This document shows positions 1 through 6,663 of a stretch of 28,360 nucleotides of DNA, in pieces. The position numbers and the translations under genes were made by a program. Numbering within the stretch: position 1 is the stretch's first letter; the number at the start of each line of letters is the position of its first letter. Origin of the DNA: CALXCT01 sp964422185 (GTDB lineage Bacteria > Bacillota > Clostridia > Oscillospirales > Oscillospiraceae); the NCBI GenBank assembly GCA_964422185.1, contig CAYRAG010000022.1:1-28360 (forward strand), given 5' to 3'. Under the pieces are notes generated by a model. That model worked only from the letters and a program-made list of their open reading frames with translations, made no database searches and was not told the origin of the DNA.

Positions 1-3000
1 TTCGGCGTCTTTTTCACCTGGATCTGCTGGGGGATGGCGTCCCGGAGCTCCTCCCGGTGGCTGATGATCCCCACCAGCTTCCCGCTGCCGGACAGCCGCT
101 GGAGGATGTCCATGGCGTTGTCCATGGATTTGCGATCCAGGGTGCCGAAGCCCTCGTCAATAAACAGCGCCTCCATCTGGATTCCGCCCAGATTAGAGGA
201 TACGGTGTCGGAGAGGCCCAGCGCGAGGCTGAGGGACGCCTGGAAGCTCTCGCCGCCGGACAGGTTGCCCACCGGGCGCCTGCGTCCGGTGAAGTTGTCC
301 AGCACCTCCAGATCCAGAAAAGTGTTGCTTTGCTTTCCCAGCGCCCCCGCCTGCCGGAACAGGACGAACTGGCCATCGCTCATGGGGAGCAGACGGCGGT
401 TGGCCGCGCTGATGATGCGGTCGAAACCGGCGGCCTGGACATACTGCTCCAGCGTGATCTTGCCCTTTCCGGTGGTGCCCCGGACCAGCTCGTAGAGCCG
501 CCTGGCCATGGCGCTCTCCCGGGAGAGGGTGTCGTGTCTCTCCTGGAGGCCGGCGATCTGATCTCTCCGCTTTGTGTTCTCCGCAATCCGCCGGCTGATC
601 TGATCCCGCCGCGCCCGGAGCGTGTCCACGGCGGCTTTCTGTCTGTCGCAGGCCTCCTGAACCTGCTTCAGATCCACCCTCTGTCTGCCCTGGGCGTTCT
701 CTTTCGCCAGCGCCCACCTGCTGTCCGTGTCTGCAATGTCCCGCTCCAGCTGCGCAATGGCCTCCCGCTCTCTCTCCAGTGCCTCCGGCGCGGCCAGGTG
801 ATCCTGAAATTCCCGGAGACTGGCAAAGCCGTTCTCCCGGAGGGATTGTCTGAGTTTCTCCTCCGCCTCCGCCCGTTCCCGCTCCAGCGTCTCCAGCGCC
901 TCCCGCAGCGTCTGAAGGGAGGACTCCAGGCCGGTGACCGCGTGTCTCGCGCTGTCCAGCTCTCCGTTTGCCTGATCCACGGCGGCGTCCAGCTTCGCGA
1001 TCTTCCGCTGCGCCTCTTTCTTCGCCCTGTCCGCGGCGCCGGCGCTCTCGTATTTCAGATCGCGCAGCTGCGCCAGGGCTGCCTCTTTCTCACTCCGGGC
1101 GGTCTCATTTCCGGACTTCTCCTGGGCGAAACGGAGTTTCTCCCCGTTGAGCGCGGTTCTCTCCCTGTCCAGGGCGGGGAGCGCCTCGTTCGCCTGTTTC
1201 AGCGCGTTGCAGTTTTCCCGCAGCGTGCCGATGCGCGCCTCGCGCCGGGAGATATCTGCCTCCAGCTCGCTGCGCTTCTGTGCCAGAAGCGTCCTGAGCT
1301 CCTCCGGCCCCGTCTCCCGGGGGACATCGCGCTCGAGAAGTTCGGCGGCGTCCTGGCGCAGCCGGGCGCCCATCTCCTCCACTTTGGCGCGTTCTTTCTC
1401 CGCGGCGCTGAGGGTCCTGGTCTTCTGCTCCAGCGCCTCGCTCTCGGCGCTGCGCAGCTGCTCCACCTGCTCCTCCGTGACATGCCCCTCGGGGATCGCG
1501 GCGGGGGCCGGGTGGTGCGTGGCGCCGCATACGGGACAGGCCCTGCCCTCCGTGAGCGTTCTGGCCAGCAGGCCGGCCCGGCAGTCGTCCAGGAGCGTCT
1601 CCGCGTGGATTCTCCGGTTCCGGACTTTGTCGTACGCGTCTCTCGCGCTCTGATACGCTTTCTGTTTTTTCTCCAGAGAGGCCAGGGTTTTCACCACCTG
1701 GGGGAGATCGCGCTCCAGCAGGCTGTCCGCCCGCTTCCTGAGGCCGCCCGCCTGCTCCATTCCGCTCTGCTCCTCCGCCAGTTGGGCGGGGCAGTTTTCC
1801 AGCGCGGAGACGGTCTGCTGCAGATCCTCCCTCTTCCGGTTCAGCCGGCTCTCTCTCTGCTCCAGATCGCTCTCCCGCGCCGCAAAGCCGGCGGCCTGCT
1901 CCCGCAACGAGCTGATCTCGCCGAGCAGCTGATCCCGCCTGGCGTATTTCTCCTCGTCGATCTGGATCTGCAGCACCAGATCCTCCAGAGGCTTTTTCTG
2001 GCGGTCTGAGGCCTGGCGGGCGCGTTCCAGCTCCTGCTCTTTCCCGAGAACGCGCTGATTCGCCCCGTCCAGCTTCCCCCGCTCCCGGCCGATCTTCCCC
2101 TCCTGCCCGGAGACTTTCTTCCGGGCCGTCTCCCAGCCCTGGTAGAGGGGGTTGACGGTATAAACCGCCCGGGTCTTTCGCGCCAGCAGCTCCTTGCGCT
2201 GCGGCAGGCTCTCATTCTGCGCGGCCAGCTGCCGCTTCCGCTCCGTCAGCTCCTGGTACGCGGCGACCAGCCGGTTGTTCTCCGCGGCGGTGTTCAGCTC
2301 TTTTGTCCTCTGATCCAGCACGCCGCTCTCCCGGGTGTACGCCTCCTCCGCGGCGCGGATCTGCCCCTCGTCCTCGGTGAGGATGTGCTCAATCAGGGAC
2401 AGCGGCTGGCTCATGCTCCAGACCGCGCCCTCGGTAGCCATGGCCTGCTGCAGCGTGCGCAGGGATTCCGCGTACGGGCTGTCCTCCCCTGCGGCCACCT
2501 CCTGAACCGAGTGGATGATCTCCGCCTCAGCCAGGTTCAGCTGGCCGTTTTTGTCGTCCATAAGCTCTTTCAGGTTGCCCTCAATGTTCCGGTACCCGTC
2601 CGTCATGAAGATCGTGCGGAGGATCTCCGTGCGCTTGTCCGTTTTGGCGTTGAGCAGCTCCCAGAACTCGCCCTGGGCGATCATGGCAATCTGCTTGAAC
2701 TGATCCGCGTTGATGTGCAGCAGCTCCTGCACAGCGCCGTTGACATTCCGCAGGCCCTCCACGGGGGGATCCGGCTCCCGGTAGAGGATGGCTTTCTCCT
2801 GCTCGATTCTCGTGCCGGTGCCCTTCTTCAGCTTCCGCTCGTACTGGGGCTCGCGGTACACACGGTAGTCTCTGCCCTGGTGGGTGAAGTAGAAATCCAC
2901 ATAGCTTTTCGTCTTCTCGTCCGCGTAGTCGCTGCGCAGATCCTTCGGGCTGCGGTAGGTGCCGCTGGTGGTGCCGAAGAGGGCGAAGCAGATGGCGTCG

Positions 3001-3137
3001 AAGATCATGGTCTTGCCGGCGCCCGTGTCCCCGGTGATGAGAAAGATCCCCTTCTCCTCAAACTGATCGAACCGGATCTCCGGGGTCTGCCCGGCGTACG
3101 GCCCGAACGCGCTGAGAATCAGTTTAACCGGCCTCAT
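1..3137 (-). CDS. sbcC: SbcC, ATPase subunit of SbcCD nuclease (3' end cut by window edge)
   Basis: This is the large SMC-like subunit of the SbcCD (Mre11-Rad50 type) complex, which drives ATP-dependent cleavage of DNA ends and hairpins in the cytoplasm. About 1045 residues are visible. Walker A GDTGAGKT lies at residues 36-43. A long charged coiled coil follows, interrupted by the CPVC zinc hook at residues 534-537. A second coil leads to the ABC signature LSGGES at about 959-964 and Walker B ending FIDEGFGTLD near 992-1001. These sites share one frame where checked. The visible end (QIQVKKTP) is where family members stop, and E. coli SbcC is 1048 residues, so only a few codons should be missing. 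The ATG at 3137 overlaps the end of sbcD by 14 bp, indicating translational coupling. Confidence 0.96.
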   Translation of the reverse strand, partial: MRPVKLILSAFGPYAGQTPEIRFDQFEEKGIFLITGDTGAGKTMIFDAICFALFGTTSGTYRSPKDLRSDYADEKTKSYVDFYFTHQGRDYRVYREPQYERKLKKGTGTRIEQEKAILYREPDPPVEGLRNVNGAVQELLHINADQFKQIAMIAQGEFWELLNAKTDKRTEILRTIFMTDGYRNIEGNLKELMDDKNGQLNLAEAEIIHSVQEVAAGEDSPYAESLRTLQQAMATEGAVWSMSQPLSLIEHILTEDEGQIRAAEEAYTRESGVLDQRTKELNTAAENNRLVAAYQELTERKRQLAAQNESLPQRKELLARKTRAVYTVNPLYQGWETARKKVSGQEGKIGRERGKLDGANQRVLGKEQELERARQASDRQKKPLEDLVLQIQIDEEKYARRDQLLGEISSLREQAAGFAARESDLEQRESRLNRKREDLQQTVSALENCPAQLAEEQSGMEQAGGLRKRADSLLERDLPQVVKTLASLEKKQKAYQSARDAYDKVRNRRIHAETLLDDCRAGLLARTLTEGRACPVCGATHHPAPAAIPEGHVTEEQVEQLRSAESEALEQKTRTLSAAEKERAKVEEMGARLRQDAAELLERDVPRETGPEELRTLLAQKRSELEADISRREARIGTLRENCNALKQANEALPALDRERTALNGEKLRFAQEKSGNETARSEKEAALAQLRDLKYESAGAADRAKKEAQRKIAKLDAAVDQANGELDSARHAVTGLESSLQTLREALETLERERAEAEEKLRQSLRENGFASLREFQDHLAAPEALEREREAIAQLERDIADTDSRWALAKENAQGRQRVDLKQVQEACDRQKAAVDTLRARRDQISRRIAENTKRRDQIAGLQERHDTLSRESAMARRLYELVRGTTGKGKITLEQYVQAAGFDRIISAANRRLLPMSDGQFVLFRQAGALGKQSNTFLDLEVLDNFTGRRRPVGNLSGGESFQASLSLALGLSDTVSSNLGGIQMEALFIDEGFGTLDRKSMDNAMDILQRLSGSGKLVGIISHREELRDAIPQQIQVKKTP

Positions 3138-4287
3138 GGATCACACCCGCTTTCTCCGCGGCCTGCCGCATCATTTTGCGCTCGTCCGCGCTGATCTCCG
3201 TGCCGTAGATCATGCGGTAGAACTCCGAGATGAGCTCGTCAAAGGATTTATCCCGGCTGTCCGGCGCCTCCACGGCCTGCTCCAGCTCCCGGGTCCAGGA
3301 ATTGTCATAGTTGAGCTTCACGGTGCGGGGGTAGTACCGCTGGAAGATGCCGATGGCCTGCTCCACCGGATTCTCGTCCGTGAGGGTTACAAAAATGAAG
3401 TCGTCCTGGCCGGTGAGATTTTCCTCATCAAGCAGCTGATCCATCCGTCCCTTCAGCTGGCGCATGTCCCGCAGGGGTGTGAGCGGCGCCAGCTCGATGC
3501 CCACATCCCCTTTCTCCCCCAGGGTGACGACGGTGGCGTACTTCACGCTGTTCACCTCGCTCTGGGAGTACTTGAGGGGGGAGCCGGCGTAGCGGACGGT
3601 CTCCCGGCCGACGCTCTGGGCGGTGTGGATGTGGCCCAGGGCCACATAGTCAAAGGCATCGAAACAGTCGGCGCGGATCATCTCCACCTGGCCAACGCTC
3701 TGGGTGCCGACGGACTCCGATCCGCTCAGCTCCGGCGCCCCGGAGCCGGCCACCACATACTGGTGGGCCACGAGCACATTGCGCACCGACGGATCCAGCG
3801 GCGTGTGCCTGAGCACCGCCCGCACCGCGTCGTCATAGGTGGCGATCTCCTCGTCCGGATAGTAGTGGCGCACCTGGGAGGCCCTGAGAAAGGGCATCAG
3901 GCAGATCCGCACCGGCCCGTAATCGTCCTCCACCGTCTCGATGTGCAGTGTGCCGTCATACTTCCCGGAGATGAAGATCCCGCTCTCCCGGAACAGGCTG
4001 CTGCCGAAGTCCAGGCGCTCGTCGGAGTCGTGGTTGCCGGAGATGAGAAACGCCTTCAGGCCCTGTTTCGCCGTCCTGCTCAGAAACTCGTCAAACAGCG
4101 CCACGGCGGCGTCGCTGGGGATCGCCCGGTCGTAGATATCCCCGGCGATCAGCAGGGCGTCCGCGTGCTTCTCCTCCGCGAGGCTCAGGATCCGGCTGAG
4201 GATAAACCGCTGATCCTCAATGAGGTCAAAGTCCCCGATATATTTGCCGATATGCAGGTCGCTGACATGCAGAAATACCAAGTTCAC
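3124..4287 (-). CDS. sbcD: SbcD, nuclease subunit of SbcCD
   Basis: This is the calcineurin-like metallophosphoesterase subunit of SbcCD, the Mn-dependent nuclease partner of SbcC. At 387 residues it has normal family length. Metal-site motifs appear in order: HVSDLHIG (D10, H12), IAGDIYDR (D50), ISGNHDSD (N85, H86), VAHQ (H175) and GHIH (H219, H221). A C-terminal capping region follows, ending AGVIHEAG. The start is GTG at 4287, preceded by GAGAGG; a TTG two codons later is possible, and no in-frame ATG is nearby. The stop lies inside the start region of sbcC. The sortase gene ends 15 bp upstream, so the genes are probably co-transcribed. Confidence 0.97.
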   Translation of the reverse strand: MNLVFLHVSDLHIGKYIGDFDLIEDQRFILSRILSLAEEKHADALLIAGDIYDRAIPSDAAVALFDEFLSRTAKQGLKAFLISGNHDSDERLDFGSSLFRESGIFISGKYDGTLHIETVEDDYGPVRICLMPFLRASQVRHYYPDEEIATYDDAVRAVLRHTPLDPSVRNVLVAHQYVVAGSGAPELSGSESVGTQSVGQVEMIRADCFDAFDYVALGHIHTAQSVGRETVRYAGSPLKYSQSEVNSVKYATVVTLGEKGDVGIELAPLTPLRDMRQLKGRMDQLLDEENLTGQDDFIFVTLTDENPVEQAIGIFQRYYPRTVKLNYDNSWTRELEQAVEAPDSRDKSFDELISEFYRMIYGTEISADERKMMRQAAEKAGVIHEAG

Positions 4288-4302
4288 CCATCCTCTCTAC
4301 CA

Positions 4303-5199
4303 TCATTCGCTCTCTTCCGGCGCGTCGCCGGGGCTGAGTGTGTCCTCCGGTTCGTCCGGGGCGGTCTCCTCCACTCTCCGGGCCACCAGCACGAACCGCC
4401 CCTCCTCCGTGTGGTAGCTGCAGGTGGACAGGGTCAGCAGGGTATCCCCGTACTCCGGCACGATGCCGGTGTCGTAGCAGGACACGCCGCGCACCAGGCG
4501 GACATACTCGTCAAACACCGCCGGATCCGTGAGGTCCGTGTAGTTGTAGTAGCGGAACACCCCCTCGTCCCCTTTCCGGTAGACCCGGCTGTAGAACGCC
4601 GCCACCACCTCGTACTCCGCCAGCTCCTGGGTGGTGTCAAACTCCACCACCGGGTGCTCCTCCCAGTACGCCTCGTCCGCGTACTCCGTCAGGCTGGCGA
4701 ACATGGTGCCGTTTCGCATGTGGTGGCCGTAGACGATGTAGTTCCCGCAGCCGGGGTAGCACGCGCCGTCCAGGAACGGCACGCCGGAGCCGGCGTATTT
4801 TTTGTCAAACCCGCGGTGCAGGTAGTACTCCGGGGAGTCCGGCGTATACATCACGGGGTAGTCGATCACCGTGCCGGGGATCCGAACCCAGCCGAAGAAG
4901 TCCCCGTTCTGCTCCTGCAGCTGCTGATACCCCGCCAGCACCGCCGCACGCAGCTCCTCCTCCGTAGGCGGGGAGGGCTCCGGCGGCTCCGGTTCCGGCT
5001 CCCGGGACGGCTCCGGAGGCGGGGCAGGATCCGGCACCTGCTCCATGAGGGCGCGCAGATCCTCAAAGGCCTGCGCCTCCCGCCTGGCCTGCACGGTATT
5101 CCACCCCACCATAAAGGCGGAGACGCAGAACACCGCCGCGAAGACCACCAGCAGCACCTGCCGCAGGCCGAACTTCCTCTTCTTTACCCGCTTTGCCAC
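4303..5199 (-). CDS. Class B-type sortase
   Basis: This is a membrane-anchored cysteine transpeptidase of the sortase family, which attaches secreted proteins bearing a sorting signal to the cell wall. A basic N-terminus precedes one membrane segment at about residues 13-32, then a Pro/Glu-rich linker (about 55-80), then the catalytic domain. Catalytic residues are visible: His in YGHHM (159/160), Cys in TLSTCSY (260) and Arg in EGRFVLVAR (268). Length (298) and the motif TLSTC fit class B better than class A. An in-frame ATG at 5223 exists, but GTG at 5199 is preferred because AGGAGGG sits about 6 bp upstream. An acidic tail of about 20 residues follows the domain. No LPxTG or NPQTN substrate is visible nearby, and the sbcDC neighbours suggest no shared function. 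Confidence 0.93.
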   Translation of the reverse strand: MAKRVKKRKFGLRQVLLVVFAAVFCVSAFMVGWNTVQARREAQAFEDLRALMEQVPDPAPPPEPSREPEPEPPEPSPPTEEELRAAVLAGYQQLQEQNGDFFGWVRIPGTVIDYPVMYTPDSPEYYLHRGFDKKYAGSGVPFLDGACYPGCGNYIVYGHHMRNGTMFASLTEYADEAYWEEHPVVEFDTTQELAEYEVVAAFYSRVYRKGDEGVFRYYNYTDLTDPAVFDEYVRLVRGVSCYDTGIVPEYGDTLLTLSTCSYHTEEGRFVLVARRVEETAPDEPEDTLSPGDAPEESE

Positions 5200-5267
5200 A
5201 GCCGTCCCTCCTCTCCAGGGCATCCGGAGATGTTGCCTCTATCCTGTCTGAACCCGCCGCACCCCGC

Positions 5268-5498
5268 TCAGGCTCGGCCGTACGGGTACTCACCCGGCAG
5301 ACGGTACTCCCGCAGATCCGCGGCGAGCCGCTCTGCCGCCGCCCGGCGCTTCTCCGCCGGATCGCCCGCGGGGATGGCGTGCCAGGGGCATGCCTCCACA
5401 CAGCGGGGCAGCAGACCGTCTCACAGCCGCCGCACCTGTCCGCCCTGCCGTCCGCCTGATACACGACGGCGCCGTACTCGCAGATCCGGCTGACTCAT
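5268..5498 (-). pseudogene. Small cysteine-rich (ferredoxin-like) gene broken by two frameshifts
   Basis: A ribosome site (AGGAGAAAAAGG) leads into ATG at 5498, but that frame stops after about 25 codons. A +1 shift near 5486 opens a frame reading ICEYGAVVYQADGRADRCGG then CETVCCP. A second shift of opposite sign in the CCCC run near 5408 continues as RCVEACPWHAIP and ends ...EYPYGRA at 5268. With both shifts the product has about 77 residues and two Cys clusters, the second resembling a 4Fe-4S ferredoxin motif (CxxxCP). The two shifts cancel, so the total length is a multiple of three. Either the gene is decayed or the assembly has two single-base errors. The sortase start lies 69 bp downstream. 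The Fe-S function is inference. Confidence 0.5.
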
Positions 5499-5547
5499 CC
5501 TTTTTCTCCTCTGCCCGGCCGAACCGTATCCCGCCCGCACGGCGGTC

Positions 5548-5588
5548 AAAAAAGCCACCTTTCCGCGGTTCAGGCGGAAAGGTGGCTT
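5548..5588 (-). terminator. Rho-independent terminator of the MBL-fold gene
   Basis: A perfect 15-bp stem (5552-5566 with 5574-5588) encloses a 7-base loop. On the minus strand it is followed by six T (5548-5553, overlapping the stem base). It lies 23 bp beyond the repaired stop of the MBL-fold gene at 5611 and separates that gene from the ferredoxin-like/sortase/sbcDC unit. Confidence 0.9.
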
Positions 5589-5610
5589 CCCTGAAGTTCA
5601 GCGCGGCTTA

Positions 5611-6332
5611 TCAAAGTGCCATCAGATCCGTGCGGCTGAACGGCACACCGTGTCCGCCGGGGAAGATATCCCCCCTCCTCCGGCAGGCGGCGGATGGAGT
5701 GTTTCAGAACCTCCTCATCGCTGCAGATCCGGTTCAGGCGGTTCGTCCCCTCCGGATACTTCTCCCCGCGGCACTGGATGGTGTGCAGATCCACCACGGT
5801 GTCCCCGGTGAACACCACCCGGTTGTCCATCACCAGAGCGATGGCGGAGTCCGCGTGGCCGGGCGTGTAGATGATTTTGCCGGGGATGCCCGGCGGATGC
5901 AGATCGCAGTCCTCGTCCCCCACAACGATATCCGGGGTGACCGGCGGGATATCCGCGGCCCGGGTGGTCATCATGAACTCCATAAACGGGGGATACGCCT
6001 GCGCTTTGGGGCCGAAGTCAAAGGGATTATCCCTGTTGCCCGTGGAGATGAAGTCCACGCCGTTTTTGTGGCACAGAACCTTCGCCCCGGACAGATCCTT
6101 CCACGCCTTCACCGGCTGGAAGTGATCCCGGTGGGCGCGGCGGATGACGATCAGGCCAGTCTCCCCGGGATCCACGCCGTTCTCTTTCAGAAAGCCCGGC
6201 AGATCCTCAGGTTCCAGTACGCCGCCGGTGTCAAAGAGGACGGTCTTCTCCCCCCTGATCACACAGGCGTTGACAAAAAAGAACGCGGGCTTGTAAGTGT
6301 CCCCGGGAGTGCCTCTTTCCGGCCTTTTTCCG
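5611..6332 (-). pseudogene. Metallo-beta-lactamase-fold hydrolase, apparently decayed
   Basis: The product clearly belongs to the MBL-fold hydrolases: VLFDTGG near the N-terminus, AHRDHF for the zinc site, TPGHADSAI and FTGDTVV further on. Three defects are visible. The usual HxHxDH motif reads RxHxDH (IRRAHRDH), so the first zinc His is lost. A G6 run at about 5670 carries one extra G; the raw frame then runs on as GGYLPRRTRC into the terminator hairpin. Removing one G gives DIFPGGHGVPFSRTDLMAL and a stop at 5611, restoring the final metal His. Finally, the only upstream in-frame start (GTG 6337) abuts the -10 box, upstream of the expected transcription start, and no convincing start with a ribosome site follows. 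Sequencing error could explain the frameshift but not the lost His. Confidence 0.68.
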
Positions 6333-6338
6333 CCCACA

Positions 6339-6368
6339 ATTATACGGCACGGGGATCCGGAGTGTCAA
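6339..6368 (-). promoter_or_regulatory. Near-consensus sigma-A promoter for the MBL-fold gene
   Basis: On the minus strand, TTGACA (6363-6368) and TATAAT (6339-6344) are separated by 18 bp. Both hexamers match consensus exactly. Transcription should start near 6332, downstream of the GTG at 6337. Confidence 0.85.
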
Positions 6369-6482
6369 GCACATGTTGCCCCGCCAAACCCCCTCCCCCT
6401 GCGTCTCCGGCGGCGATCCGGGACGGGAAATTTCCTTTGTTCCGGGCGTAACATTTCCCTCCCTTCTGCGTCTTTCTAAAGA

Positions 6483-6531
6483 GGGGATCCGCCACGGGGA
6501 CGGGCGGAACCGCAGGGCGGCCCGGATCCCC
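6483..6531. repeat. Inverted repeat GGGGATCCG / CGGATCCCC
   Basis: Perfect 9-bp arms at 6483-6491 and 6523-6531 lie 31 bp apart in the divergent intergenic region, upstream of the phased CTTAA boxes. Neither strand shows a T-run, so it is not an obvious terminator. Function unknown. The rest of 6369-6540 shows nothing firm beyond the short palindrome GGAAATTTCC at 6426-6435. Confidence 0.45.
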
Positions 6532-6540
6532 GGGGCGCAC

Positions 6541-6577
6541 CTTATAAGATTCTTAACGCGCCTTAAAGGATTCTTAA
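6541..6577 (+). promoter_or_regulatory. Four phased CTTAA-type boxes (candidate response-regulator site)
   Basis: CTTAT at 6541, CTTAA at 6552, CTTAA at 6562 and CTTAA at 6573 start 11, 10 and 11 bp apart, one helical turn each. Two lie in identical 9-mers GATTCTTAA (6548-6556, 6569-6577). The array ends 21 bp before the -35 of the efflux operon. Direct repeats at about 11-bp spacing upstream of a poor -35 are typical of OmpR/PhoB-family activators. No regulator gene is in the window, so the binding protein is unknown. Confidence 0.6.
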
Positions 6578-6598
6578 GTTTTTGTTACGGCTTTGTTG

Positions 6599-6627
6599 TT
6601 GTATCTCAGGGACGCGCCCGGTATAAT
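6599..6627 (+). promoter_or_regulatory. Promoter of the efflux/SLH operon
   Basis: A consensus -10 TATAAT (6622-6627) sits 17 bp after TTGTAT (6599-6604), which matches four of the six consensus bases (TTGACA). The weak -35 and perfect -10 suit an activator acting from the boxes upstream. A strong ribosome site AGGAGG (6648-6653) precedes the ATG at 6664. Confidence 0.7.
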
Positions 6628-6663
6628 CGGGACATCACGACGCAAACAGGAGGAGTTTCCCAT

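Noticed and set aside
57..2009. Plus-strand open frame of 650 codons
   Set aside because: It is antisense to sbcC; high GC keeps it open. No domain or ribosome site, and the opposite strand carries all SbcC motifs.
3136..5493. Plus-strand open frame of 785 codons
   Set aside because: It is antisense to sbcD and the sortase, both with full catalytic motifs.
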